This document shows positions 9,952 to 18,210 of a stretch of DNA of 51,048 bases, piece after piece. The DNA is taken from contig NZ_LRUJ01000037.1 in the NCBI RefSeq assembly GCF_001548475.1, positions 1 to 51,048 of the forward strand, in the 5' to 3' direction. Position 1 is the first letter of the stretch. Every line of letters begins with the position of its first letter. A program made the position numbers and the translations under genes. Origin of the DNA: Bordetella hinzii LMG 13501 (lineage in GTDB: Bacteria > Pseudomonadota > Gammaproteobacteria > Burkholderiales > Burkholderiaceae_B). The notes below the pieces were generated by a model. That model saw only the letters and a program-made list of their open reading frames with translations, was not told the DNA's origin and searched no databases.

Positions 9952-9971
9952 TCGCCGGCCCGCCCTGTCCG

Positions 9972-9997
9972 AAAAAAAGCCCGGCGCAGGGCCGGGC
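9972..9997 (-). terminator. Rho-independent terminator of phoU
   Basis: On the minus strand GCCCGGC pairs with GCCGGGC around a 5-base loop and is followed directly by seven T (complement of 9972-9978). The plus strand has no T-run, so it serves phoU, ending 22 bases past its stop. Confidence 0.85.
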
Positions 9998-10019
9998 TCG
10001 CAGCGGCTGGCCTCGGGCT

Positions 10020-10769
10020 TCAGCCGGCTTCTTGCTCGTTCGTCGCCCCCGCCGGCTTGGCCTCGGCTTCTTCGCCTCGGGCCAGGCGTTCGGTGTTCTT
10101 CACGCCGGTATGGCGGACATCGGCGCCCTTGACCATGTAGATCACGCGCTCGGCCATGTTCTTGGCATGGTCGCCGATGCGCTCGAGCGCGCGGGCGATG
10201 AACACCATGTCGATGGCACGCGAGATGGTGCGCGGATCTTCCATCATGTAGGTGATGAGGTTCCGCAGGGCGCCCTTCCATTCCTTGTCGACTTCCTTGT
10301 CGCTGCGCACGACCTGCGCGGCGAGGATGGGATCCAGGCGGGCAAAGGCGTCCAGCGCCTGGCGCAGCATGTTGCCGACATTGATGGCCATGTGGCGCAG
10401 CTCGATCAGCGGGATATGGTGCTGCGCGTTGTCGTACATGCGGCGCACGGCGGTGGCGATCTTCTCGGCTTCGTCGCCCGAACGCTCCATGTCGGTGAGC
10501 ATCTTGGAGACGGCCAGCAGCGTGCGCAGGTCGATGGCGGTAGGCTGGTGGCGAGCCAGGATCAGGCTGATGCGCTCGTCGATCTCGACCTCGTGGCGAT
10601 TGACTTCCTTCTCGCGCTCGCGGACCTTCTCGACCAGGGACATATCCCCGGAGGCCAGGGCCTCGATCGCCTCGTGGATCATGGCCTCGACCACTCCGCC
10701 CATTTGCAGAAACTGCGAACGGACGGCGCCCAGGTCGGCGTCGAACTGTTTGTTGGTGTGCTCCGTCAT
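10020..10769 (-). CDS. phoU: Phosphate-specific transport accessory protein PhoU
   Basis: This 249-residue all-helical protein consists of two PhoU three-helix bundles, each with the metal-binding signature (for example DMERSGDEAEKIA in the first and ALERIGDHAKNMAE in the second). PhoU connects the Pst phosphate transporter to the PhoR/PhoB two-component system and restrains Pho induction. The ATG at 10769 is preceded by AGGGAG. An in-frame ATG 27 bases further upstream is less likely. The Pst transporter genes are not next to it here, so phoU looks monocistronic with its own upstream Pho-box-like repeats and its own terminator. The last 25 residues are a variable Ala/Glu-rich tail. Confidence 0.96.
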   Translation of the reverse strand: MTEHTNKQFDADLGAVRSQFLQMGGVVEAMIHEAIEALASGDMSLVEKVREREKEVNRHEVEIDERISLILARHQPTAIDLRTLLAVSKMLTDMERSGDEAEKIATAVRRMYDNAQHHIPLIELRHMAINVGNMLRQALDAFARLDPILAAQVVRSDKEVDKEWKGALRNLITYMMEDPRTISRAIDMVFIARALERIGDHAKNMAERVIYMVKGADVRHTGVKNTERLARGEEAEAKPAGATNEQEAG

Positions 10770-10855
10770 CCGGACTCCCTGCGATTGTGGTCTCATGGCT
10801 ACGCCCCCCTTTTTGGCGCTCGAATGACGCGGGGGACCTGCCGACCCGCAAGGTT

Positions 10856-10884
10856 ATGACCCGAGTGTGACAGGATTATGAATG
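10856..10884 (-). promoter_or_regulatory. Putative Pho box (three 11-bp PhoB repeats) upstream of phoU
   Basis: Read on the minus strand, three heptamers recur with an exact 11-base period: CATTCAT, then CTGTCAC, then GGGTCAT, separated by AATC and ACTC. The PhoB half-site is CTGTCAT with 4-bp spacers. The units match 5, 6 and 5 of 7 positions. The array ends 86 bases upstream of the phoU ATG. I see no strong -10 just downstream. Confidence 0.55.
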
Positions 10885-10920
10885 CCGCCCCCCGCCAGGG
10901 CAAGGCGGCGGCAACCGGAA

Positions 10921-11595
10921 TCAGCGCGCCAGGCGGCGGATGCCGTTCTGCGTGGCCAGCAGGGCCACATCGGCGCCGTGCAGCGCGAACAGGCCGCAGG
11001 TCACCACGCCGGGAATATCGTTCACGCGGGCTTCCAGGCCCGGGGCGTCCGTGATGGCCAGGCCGTGCACGTCCAGGATGATATTGCCGTTGTCCGTGAC
11101 GAATCCCTCGCGCAGGCTGGGCCGCCCGCCCAGCGCGGCCAGGCTGCGCGCCACGGCTTCGCGGGCCATGGGAATGACTTCGACCGGCAAGGGAAAGACG
11201 CCCAGGCGCTGGACCAGCTTGGACTCATCGGCGATGCAGATGAAACGCTCGGCGACCGAGGCGACGATCTTCTCGCGGGTCAGCGCGCCGCCGCCGCCCT
11301 TGATCATGTGCAGGTTGGCATCGATTTCGTCGGCGCCGTCGACATAGATGGGCATGAACGGCACGTCGTTGAGGTCCAACACCGGCAGGCCATGACCGGC
11401 CAGGCGCTGGGCGCTGCGCTCGGAACTGGCGACCGTGCCGCGCAGACGGCCGGCGAACCGGGCCAGCCCGTCGATGAAGAGGTCGGCGGTCGAGCCGGTG
11501 CCCACGCCGATGACGACATCGGGGCCGGCGACCTGCGCGACGAATTCGAGGGCCGCGTCGGCGGCCTGTTGTTTGAGCTGTTGCTGAGTAAGCAT
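10921..11595 (-). CDS. rpiA: Ribose-5-phosphate isomerase A
   Basis: This 224-residue enzyme interconverts ribose 5-phosphate and ribulose 5-phosphate in the pentose phosphate pathway. All family motifs are present: the phosphate loop GTGST (32-36), DGADE (86-90) and [11 protein letters not shown] (99-109), which includes the catalytic acid. The length matches RpiA (about 219). The reading frame is open upstream of 11595, but the ATG there gives the standard N-terminus (MLTQQQLK). It lies 46 bases downstream of the AidB-like gene on the same strand and is probably co-transcribed with it. Confidence 0.96.
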   Translation of the reverse strand: MLTQQQLKQQAADAALEFVAQVAGPDVVIGVGTGSTADLFIDGLARFAGRLRGTVASSERSAQRLAGHGLPVLDLNDVPFMPIYVDGADEIDANLHMIKGGGGALTREKIVASVAERFICIADESKLVQRLGVFPLPVEVIPMAREAVARSLAALGGRPSLREGFVTDNGNIILDVHGLAITDAPGLEARVNDIPGVVTCGLFALHGADVALLATQNGIRRLAR

Positions 11596-11641
11596 GATGA
11601 AGGCGGGCGCGATGCGCCGGATGGAAGATGCAGACGGGAAT

Positions 11642-13273
11642 TTAGCAGATCGCCGGCCAAGCCCGCGCCAGGATGGCCGCGATGGCCGGCGCCGGCAGGT
11701 TTTCGCCGTACAGGCCCGCTGCGGCCAGGCGGGTGGCCGCGAAGGCCTGGCCCAGCGGCTGCGGCGCATGGCGCAGCATGAGCGCGGCCTGCATGAGCCG
11801 CGCCAGGCCGCCGGCCAGTTCGCGCCCCTGCCCCTCCTCGGGCCGCCGGGCCAGCGCCAGCCAATCCGCCAGGGCCCGGTCGTAGCGCGCGTCCATGCCG
11901 CCCGCCAGCGTCAGCTCCTGGCGCAAAGCCTCCAGCGCGTCCGGCTCGCGGGCCAGCGCGCGCAGCACATCGAGGGCCATGACATTGCCCGACCCCTCCC
12001 AGATGGAATTGACGGGCGCTTCGCGATAGAGCCGCGCCAAGGGTCCTTCTTCCACATAACCGTTGCCGCCCAGCACCTCCATGGCTTCGCCCAGGGCGGC
12101 GATAGCCCGCTTGCACACCCAGAACTTGGCCGCCGGGGTCGCCGCCCGCAGCAGGAGGCGCTCGCCGCCGTCCATGGCCTGCGCCAGGCGCAGCCCCAGC
12201 AGCATGGCGGCCTCGCTCTCCAGGGCCAGGTCCGCCAGCACCGCCCGCATGATGGGTTGGGCCGCCAGGCGCTGGCCGAAGGCCTGGCGGTGCTGGGCGT
12301 GGTGCATGGCCTGCACCAGCCCTTGCCGCAGCAGGGCGGCGCTGCCCAGGACGCAATCCAGCCGCGTGGTGGCGGCCATCTCCAGCAGCACGGCCAGCCC
12401 CTTTCCCGGCTCGCCCAGCAGCACCGCCCAGGCGTCCTCGAACTCGACCTCGGCGCTGGCGTTGCTGCGATTGCCCAGCTTGTCTTTCAGCCGGCGCAGG
12501 CGGATGGCATTGCGCGGCCCACCGGGGATCCAGCGCGGCGTGAAAAAGCAACTGATACCTTCGTCCGTGCGGGCCAGCACCAGATGCGCATCGGCCTGCG
12601 GCACCGAGAAGAACCATTTATGACCGACCAGCCAATAGGGCTGTCCGCGCCCGGGCGAGCCCCGGGGCCGCGCATGGGTGGTGATGGCCCGAAGATCCGA
12701 GCCGCCCTGCTTTTCCGTCAGGCCCATGCCAAGCAGGGCGCCCTGCTTGGCGCCCAAGGGCGCATCGGCCCCATCGAAGCCGCGGGCCATCAGCCGGGGC
12801 AGCCAGTCGCGTGTGTAATCGACCACCCCGGCCGGCTCGCGCATGAGCAAGGGGATGGCGGCGTGGGTCATGGTGATGGGACAAAGCGTACCGGCCTCGA
12901 CCTGGCCCTGCAGGAAAAACCCCGCGGCGCGCGCCACATGGGCGGCGGGCCCGGGCTGGGCCCAGGGCCGGCAATGCAGGCCGCGCTTCATGGCCCCGCT
13001 CATCAGCAGGCCCCAGGCAGGGTGGAAGGCGACATGATCGATGCGGTGGCCGCCAGGGTCGTAGGCCTGCAGCACGGGGGCGTTGCGGTTGGCGTCGGCC
13101 GCCGCGGCCAGCGTCTGGGCGCGGCCCAGCCAGGCGCCGTGCTCGGCCAGTTCCGTCGCCGGGACGCCGGCGCGCGCGACGGCTTGCTTGAGGGCCGGGT
13201 CGGTGTCGAATAGCGAGTAGTCTTCGAGCGGGCCGACCTGGTTGGTGACTTGATGCGTGGCGAAGGGCTGCAT
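11642..13273 (-). CDS. aidB: AidB-like acyl-CoA dehydrogenase
   Basis: This 543-residue flavoprotein is of the acyl-CoA dehydrogenase superfamily, in the AidB branch. The N-terminus ([16 protein letters not shown]) matches the AidB adaptive-response domain. The FAD-binding region shows [10 protein letters not shown] and [10 protein letters not shown], and the C-terminal helical domain shows [11 protein letters not shown] and [10 protein letters not shown]. coli AidB is induced by alkylating agents and binds DNA. No such role can be read from this sequence. The ATG at 13273 follows GGGAGA. It lies between rmuC (31 bases upstream) and rpiA on the same strand. A DNA alkylation repair enzyme (Mpg) is encoded nearby but in a separate operon. 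Confidence 0.88.
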   Translation of the reverse strand: MQPFATHQVTNQVGPLEDYSLFDTDPALKQAVARAGVPATELAEHGAWLGRAQTLAAAADANRNAPVLQAYDPGGHRIDHVAFHPAWGLLMSGAMKRGLHCRPWAQPGPAAHVARAAGFFLQGQVEAGTLCPITMTHAAIPLLMREPAGVVDYTRDWLPRLMARGFDGADAPLGAKQGALLGMGLTEKQGGSDLRAITTHARPRGSPGRGQPYWLVGHKWFFSVPQADAHLVLARTDEGISCFFTPRWIPGGPRNAIRLRRLKDKLGNRSNASAEVEFEDAWAVLLGEPGKGLAVLLEMAATTRLDCVLGSAALLRQGLVQAMHHAQHRQAFGQRLAAQPIMRAVLADLALESEAAMLLGLRLAQAMDGGERLLLRAATPAAKFWVCKRAIAALGEAMEVLGGNGYVEEGPLARLYREAPVNSIWEGSGNVMALDVLRALAREPDALEALRQELTLAGGMDARYDRALADWLALARRPEEGQGRELAGGLARLMQAALMLRHAPQPLGQAFAATRLAAAGLYGENLPAPAIAAILARAWPAIC

Positions 13274-13304
13274 GGTGTCTCCCGGAACCGCCACGGGCCT
13301 GGAC

Positions 13305-14552
13305 CTAGCGCTCCGCGGCTGGCCCTAGTGTATCGGCTTCATCGCCCAGCAGACGATCGGCCTGCTCGCCGGGCAGCGCCTCGACGGCGGTGAGATTGCG
13401 CAGCATGACCCGCGTGCGGGTCTCGGTATGGCCGATCTTGTTGCTGGCCGTTTCGAGCGATTTCTTGACGCTGGCCAGCGACTCGCCGAACTTGCCGAAC
13501 TCGGTCTTGACGGCGCGCAGCACCTGCCAGACCTCGGAGGAACGCCGCTCGATGGCCAGCGTACGGAATCCCATCTGCAGGCTGTTCAGCAGGGCGGCCA
13601 GGTTGGTCGGGCCGGCCACGTTCACGCGCATGGCCTGCAGCTTGTCCACGAGACCCGGCTGGCGCAGCACCTCGGCATACAGGCCCTCGGTGGGCAGGAA
13701 CATGATGGCGAAGTCCGTCGTGTGCGGCGGGGCGACATACTTGCCGGCGATCAACCGGCCCTGCGCCTCGACGGCACGGGCCAGGGCCGCGCCGGCGACG
13801 CGGGCGGCTTCGTGGTCCGCCGCATCCTGCGCCGCCTGCAGCCGCTCGTACTCCTCCTTGGGGAATTTGGCGTCGATGGGCAGCCACACCGGATCGGCGC
13901 CGCGTCCCGGCAGGCGGATGGCGAATTCGACGATCTCGTCGCTGCCAGGCACTGGCTTGACGTTGCGCGCGTACTGCTCGGCCGTCATGCTGTCTTCGAT
14001 CAGGCGCGCCAGTTGCACCTCGCCCCAGGTGCCGCGCGACTTGACGTTGGTCAGCACGCGCTTGAGGTCGCCCACCCCGGCGGCCAGCGTCTGCATTTCT
14101 CCCAGGCCTTTGTGCACGGCCTCCAGGCGCTCGGACACCAGGCGGAAGGATTCGCCCAGGCGCTGCTCCAGTGTGGCGTGCAATTTTTCGTCCACGGTGC
14201 GCCGCATCTCTTCCAGGCGCGCGCCGTTGTCGGCCTGCAGTGTCTGCAGGCGCTGGTCGACGGTCTGGCGGATCTCCTGCATGCGGCGGTCGTTGATTTC
14301 CACCAGGCCTTGCAGGCGTTCGCCGAACTGGCTGCCGAAACGCGCCAGCGACTCGGCCGACTCGCGCCGGCCTTCGCGCTGGCTGTCGGCCAGGTCGGCG
14401 CGCAGGCCGCGCTCGACTCTTTCCAGCGCCTCGTGCAGGCCCTGCAATTGCGCGCGGCTGGCCGACGGACGCAGGCCGGCCCACAGGCCCAGCAGCGCCG
14501 CCACGACCGCGGCGCCGGCCGCCATCCAAAGCAGTATTTCCTGTAGCGCCAC
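13305..14552 (-). CDS. rmuC: DNA recombination protein RmuC homologue
   Basis: This 415-residue protein has an N-terminal membrane helix (about residues 5-27), a long coiled-coil stretch with regular R/L/E heptads (about 30-170) and the C-terminal RmuC nuclease-like domain. That domain is recognised by KSRGTWGEVQLARLIED, LPIDAKFPKEEYERL and IMFLPTEGLYAEVL. RmuC is linked to limiting inversions at short inverted repeats. The start is set at a GTG (14552) preceded by GGGAGAGAGG. The alternative is an ATG inside the membrane helix. It is first in a probable rmuC-aidB-rpiA minus-strand operon. Confidence 0.93.
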   Translation of the reverse strand: MALQEILLWMAAGAAVVAALLGLWAGLRPSASRAQLQGLHEALERVERGLRADLADSQREGRRESAESLARFGSQFGERLQGLVEINDRRMQEIRQTVDQRLQTLQADNGARLEEMRRTVDEKLHATLEQRLGESFRLVSERLEAVHKGLGEMQTLAAGVGDLKRVLTNVKSRGTWGEVQLARLIEDSMTAEQYARNVKPVPGSDEIVEFAIRLPGRGADPVWLPIDAKFPKEEYERLQAAQDAADHEAARVAGAALARAVEAQGRLIAGKYVAPPHTTDFAIMFLPTEGLYAEVLRQPGLVDKLQAMRVNVAGPTNLAALLNSLQMGFRTLAIERRSSEVWQVLRAVKTEFGKFGESLASVKKSLETASNKIGHTETRTRVMLRNLTAVEALPGEQADRLLGDEADTLGPAAER

Positions 14553-14716
14553 GAACCTCTCTCCCGAAAAAGCGATTATAGAAAACCGGGGCCGGACTTC
14601 AGCGTGGCAATTTCTCCACATCCCCCAGCGTTTTTCGGCGAATTTGCAACGGGTTGAAAATCTTTCAGCAATCCGTCAGCTTGCTTTCAGGTGCATAAGG
14701 ATAAGATTGGAAAGAA

Positions 14717-15445
14717 ATGTCCCTAATTAGCCGGCAACCGGGCTGCATGCTTCAAACACCGCAAAGCCTCCCTCCCCTTCCGGTAGAGGAGTCTCACTTC
14801 CATGATGTTTTCGGTCCCATCGACCTGAGCCACGCCGCTGTCCTGGCCCAGGGCGGAGACCGTTACGTCTTCGAACATCCCCATGATTCCTGTTTGCTCA
14901 TCAAGATCATGGATATGCAGGCGCGCGGCATCTACCTGGCCAAGCGGCCTTTCAAGCGCTGGTACAAGCAATTCCAGCGCGAAGGCGCCTACCGGGTCTA
15001 CCTGAACGAATTCAATGAGTATGTCAGCAGCGCGACCCGGCCTTCGGGCGTCTGGCGCCTGCCCCTGGCCCGCGTGCTGGGCGTGGCGCAGACCAATCTG
15101 GGCCTGGGCCTGCTGGTCGAGAAGATACGCGATGCCCAGGGCGGCATGGCGCCCTCGTTGCGGGATTTGGCCGGCCAGGGGCGCTACACCGGCGAACTGG
15201 CCAGCCAGCTGGACCGGCTGATCGAGGATCTGGCCGATGCGCACGTCGTGCTGCACGACCTGTCGCCGGGCAATATCGCCGTGGGCTACAACGCCGACGG
15301 CAAGCATGGGCTGTATCTGGTGGATGGATTCGGCGTCATGCCGCTCATCCCCTTCCAGGCCTGGAGCCGGCGCCTGAACCGCCGGCGCATCCTGAAGAAA
15401 TACGCCGAAATGCGGGCCAAGCTGCCCGTCCCGCAAGCCGGCTGA
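14717..15445 (+). CDS. YrbL-like (PhoP regulatory network) kinase-fold protein
   Basis: This 242-residue protein resembles the YrbL/PhoP-regulatory-network family, which has a protein-kinase-like fold and no firmly known substrate. I see a kinase-type catalytic loop HDLSPGN (180-186; D181, N186) and a DFG-like VDGFG (202-206; D203), with LLIKIMD (60-66) as a possible nucleotide-binding lysine strand. The ATG at 14717 follows GGAAAG. An internal ATG lies at 14747. The upstream region has two CTTTCAG repeats 22 bp apart (14662 and 14684). The stop codon directly abuts the stop codon of convergent mpg, with no intergenic base. The assignment is by motif pattern only. Confidence 0.65.
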   Translation: MSLISRQPGCMLQTPQSLPPLPVEESHFHDVFGPIDLSHAAVLAQGGDRYVFEHPHDSCLLIKIMDMQARGIYLAKRPFKRWYKQFQREGAYRVYLNEFNEYVSSATRPSGVWRLPLARVLGVAQTNLGLGLLVEKIRDAQGGMAPSLRDLAGQGRYTGELASQLDRLIEDLADAHVVLHDLSPGNIAVGYNADGKHGLYLVDGFGVMPLIPFQAWSRRLNRRRILKKYAEMRAKLPVPQAG

Positions 15446-16150
15446 TCAGGCCGGCACCACCCTGCCCTGGCGGTCTATCCAGTCATAGTCCCGTCCGGCC
15501 TGCTGGCCGCGGCGCAGGGGATTGCGGGTGCAGAAGGCCGCATAGGCCGGGTCCACAAAGCGATAAGGCAGGTGCTCATCGCGCCCGGCAGGGATGCCCA
15601 GGCGGGTCGTGCGCAGCATTTTCGGCACGGGCTGGCCCGCGTCCTGCACGAAGAACAGCTCCGGATCAAAGCCGCGCGCATCCCATTGCGGCACCTTCAG
15701 GTCCAGCGCCCTGCACAAGAGTGTCTGGCCGGCGCAGAGTTTTTCGCGCGGGCGCGCCTGGCCGCGGGCATCGGGATTGAGGGCCTGCATCGCGGCCAGC
15801 GACGCCTCGCCGGAGACCGCATCCAGCCAGGGATAGGCCGATTTGATGAGCACGGCGTTGCCGGGGCCGCGGGCGCTGAAGTTCAGCGAGTCGCCCCCGC
15901 GCGCGTAATACATATAGATGGTGCCGCCGTCCATGAAGAGCGCGCGCCGCTTATGCGTATAGCCCAGCGAGGCGTGGCTGCCTTTCTCGACGCGGTAATA
16001 GGCTTCGGTCTCGATGATGCGGGCCGACAGCCAGAGCGGCCCCAGGCGCCGGCGTATGACCTTGCCCAGCAGATCTCGCGCCAGGGTCGCCGCGTCGCGG
16101 TCGAAAAAGCTGTCGGGCAGGGGCGCCATGGCGCCAGCGCCGCCCGCCAT
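15446..16150 (-). CDS. mpg: 3-methyladenine DNA glycosylase (AAG/MPG family)
   Basis: This 234-residue base-excision repair enzyme removes alkylated purines from DNA. It shows the family's ARIIETEAYY motif with the catalytic glutamate (about residues 43-52), SHASLGYTHKRRALFM, the YMYYARGGDSLNFSA strand and the C-terminal GIPAGRDEHLPYRFVD. The start is set at the ATG at 16150, which is coupled to the upstream gene (its TGA ends at 16152, so the junction reads TGATATG). A downstream in-frame ATG starting MAPLPDSFF is also possible. It is the last gene of the pot-arsC-mpg run. Confidence 0.9.
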   Translation of the reverse strand: MAGGAGAMAPLPDSFFDRDAATLARDLLGKVIRRRLGPLWLSARIIETEAYYRVEKGSHASLGYTHKRRALFMDGGTIYMYYARGGDSLNFSARGPGNAVLIKSAYPWLDAVSGEASLAAMQALNPDARGQARPREKLCAGQTLLCRALDLKVPQWDARGFDPELFFVQDAGQPVPKMLRTTRLGIPAGRDEHLPYRFVDPAYAAFCTRNPLRRGQQAGRDYDWIDRQGRVVPA

Positions 16151-16151
16151 A

Positions 16152-16502
16152 TCAGGCAAAGCGCTCGGTATAGCGCTTTTCGGAAAAGCCCACGGTGACC
16201 TCGCCGTCGTCGGTCACCGTCACCGGGCGGCGCACCAGCGCCGGATACTCGGCGATCAGGCGCGTCCACTGGGCCGGCGTGGCGGCCGCCTTCTGCTCGT
16301 CGGACAGCGCCCGCCAGGTCATCGAGGTACGGTTGACGAGTTTTTCCCAGCCGCCGACCTTCTCGGCCCAGGTCTTGAGCGTGGCGGCCGGCACGGGATG
16401 GTCCCGGTAGTCGATGAACGCATGCTTGACGCCATGGTCGTTGAGCCACTCGCGCGCCTTGACGCAGGTGCTGCATTTGTTCAGGCCATAAAGCGTGGTC
16501 AT
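16152..16502 (-). CDS. ArsC/Spx/YffB-like thioredoxin-fold protein
   Basis: This 116-residue protein is of the ArsC-Spx family, closest in shape to YffB. The N-terminal LYGLNKCSTCVKAREWL carries a CxxC pair (C10, C13), WxxLVNRTSMTWR follows, and ALVRRPV gives the family's conserved basic loop. Such proteins use a thioredoxin fold, often with glutathione. True arsenate reductase activity is not implied. Its ATG overlaps the potI stop by 4 bases (ATGA), so it is translated with the polyamine transporter genes. Confidence 0.85.
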   Translation of the reverse strand: MTTLYGLNKCSTCVKAREWLNDHGVKHAFIDYRDHPVPAATLKTWAEKVGGWEKLVNRTSMTWRALSDEQKAAATPAQWTRLIAEYPALVRRPVTVTDDGEVTVGFSEKRYTERFA

Positions 16503-17305
16503 GTCTGGATCTCCCGGCGGGCTTGCATGCGGTTGGCGATGATCACGCAGGTGCCCACGGCCAGGATGAATAGGGTGGCCAGCGCGTTGACCTCGGGCTT
16601 GAGACCCAGGCGCACGCGCGAGAACACTTCCATCGGCAGCGTGGAATACCCCGGGCCGGACAGGAAGGACGCCAGCACCACGTCGTCCAGCGACAGGGTG
16701 AAGGACAGCAGCCATGCCGAGGCCAGCGCGGGCGCGATGAGCGGCAGCGTGATCGCGAAGAATACCTTGATGGGGGTGGCGCCGAGATCGAGCGCGGCCT
16801 CTTCGAGCGAGCGGTCCATGTCGCGGATGCGCGACTGGATGACCACGGCGACGAAGGCCATGCAAAGCGTCACATGCCCCACCCATATGGTGAAGATGCC
16901 ATTCTGCGCCGGCCAGCCCAGGTGGCCGCGCATTTCGACGAACATCAGCAGCAGCGAAATCCCCAGCACCACCTCGGGAATGACAAGCGGGGCGCTGAGC
17001 ATGCCCACGTACAGCCCGAAACCCCGGAAACGCCCCATGCGCGCCAGCACGTAGCCGGCCCAGGTGCCGATGATGGTGGCCGCCGTGGCCGTGAGCGCGG
17101 CGATCTTGAAGGACAGCCAGGCCGCGCGCAGCAGCGCGTCGTCGTTAAAGAGCGAGCCATACCACCGGAAGGAAAAACCGGTCCAGGAGGTCACGACGGG
17201 CGAGTCGTTGAACGAGAACACCATCAGGCTCAGGATGGGCACGTAGAGGAAGAAATACCCCAGGCCCAGCGCCGCGTTGCGCAAGGTCTTGTTCGGCCCC
17301 TTCAT
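16499..17305 (-). CDS. potI: Putrescine/polyamine ABC transporter permease PotI
   Basis: This 268-residue inner-membrane permease has six predicted hydrophobic segments. The cytoplasmic EAA loop lies at EEAALDLGATPIKVFFAITLP (about residues 167-187), which docks onto the ATPase. The YVPILSLMVFSFNDS start and the DDVVLASFLSGPGYSTLPMEVFSRVRLG block are typical of PotI. It overlaps potH by 4 bases upstream and the ArsC-like gene by 4 bases downstream. With PotH it forms the membrane channel of the importer. Confidence 0.94.
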   Translation of the reverse strand: MKGPNKTLRNAALGLGYFFLYVPILSLMVFSFNDSPVVTSWTGFSFRWYGSLFNDDALLRAAWLSFKIAALTATAATIIGTWAGYVLARMGRFRGFGLYVGMLSAPLVIPEVVLGISLLLMFVEMRGHLGWPAQNGIFTIWVGHVTLCMAFVAVVIQSRIRDMDRSLEEAALDLGATPIKVFFAITLPLIAPALASAWLLSFTLSLDDVVLASFLSGPGYSTLPMEVFSRVRLGLKPEVNALATLFILAVGTCVIIANRMQARREIQT

Positions 17306-18210
17306 GCGCGGCCTCCGTTGGCGGCTTCCTGCTGCTTGACCTGGTTGTATTGGAAGACCGCCAGCGGCACGAGCAGCAGCAGCACCATCACGCAGGTCAC
17401 GGCCGAGGCCATGGGCCAGTCAGTGTTGTTGAAGAACTCGTTCCACATGACGCGGCCCATCATGAGCGTGTCGGCGCCGCCCAGCATCTCCGGAATGACG
17501 TACTCGCCCACCGCCGGGATGAAGACCAGCATGGCCCCGGCGATCACGCCGGGCCGCGACAGCGGCACGGTGATGCGCCAGAAGGCCTGCCAGGGCCGCG
17601 CGCCCAGATCGTAGGCCGCCTCAAGCAGGCGCAGGTCCATTTTGACCAGATTGGCGTAGAGCGGCAGGATGAAGAAAGGCAGATAGGCATAGACCATGCC
17701 GATATAGACCGCCAGGTCGGTGCGGTAGATTTCCAGCGGCGCGGCGGTCAGGCCCAGGCCCATCAGGACCTTGTTGAGCAGGCCGTCGTTGCGCAGGATG
17801 CCCACCCAGGCATAGACGCGCAGCAGCAGCGAGGTCCAGAACGGCAGAATGACGCCCAGCAGCAGCAGGTTGCGGTAGCGCGGCGAACTGCGCGCGATGT
17901 AATAGGCCATGGGATAGCCGATCAGGACGCAGCACAGCGTCGTGACGGCCGCCATCTTGACCGAGTTCAGGTAGGTGGCGAAATACAGGCTGTCGGTAAA
18001 GAGCAGGATGTAGCCGCGCAGGTGCAGGCTGAACTGCACCGCCTCGTCCTTGAACTCGGCAAAGGGCGTGTAGGGCGGGATGCCGAACTGCAACTCGGCG
18101 AAACTGATCTTCAGGACCAGCAGGAAGGGAATGAGCAGGAAGACCACCAGCCAGACAAAGGGCGGCACGATGGCCAGGCTGCGTCCCGAAGGCAGACGCA
18201 GCCGGATCAT
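17302..18210 (-). CDS. potH: Putrescine/polyamine ABC transporter permease PotH
   Basis: This 302-residue permease pairs with PotI. Residues 12-33 form the first membrane segment, and the EAA loop is at EAAYDLGARPWQAFWRITVP. The IPAVGEYVIPEMLGGADTLMMGR block is characteristic of PotH. The frame is open much further upstream, but the ATG at 18210 overlaps the potG stop (ATGA, 18207-18210) and gives the family's length (about 310). This is the usual coupling in pot operons. Confidence 0.94.
   Translation of the reverse strand: MIRLRLPSGRSLAIVPPFVWLVVFLLIPFLLVLKISFAELQFGIPPYTPFAEFKDEAVQFSLHLRGYILLFTDSLYFATYLNSVKMAAVTTLCCVLIGYPMAYYIARSSPRYRNLLLLGVILPFWTSLLLRVYAWVGILRNDGLLNKVLMGLGLTAAPLEIYRTDLAVYIGMVYAYLPFFILPLYANLVKMDLRLLEAAYDLGARPWQAFWRITVPLSRPGVIAGAMLVFIPAVGEYVIPEMLGGADTLMMGRVMWNEFFNNTDWPMASAVTCVMVLLLLVPLAVFQYNQVKQQEAANGGRA

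Noticed and set aside
14662-14690. CTTTCAG direct repeats as a PhoP box before the YrbL-like gene
   Set aside because: The sequence does not resemble the PhoP consensus of two GTTTA-type half-sites. Two 7-base matches are too little to call an operator.
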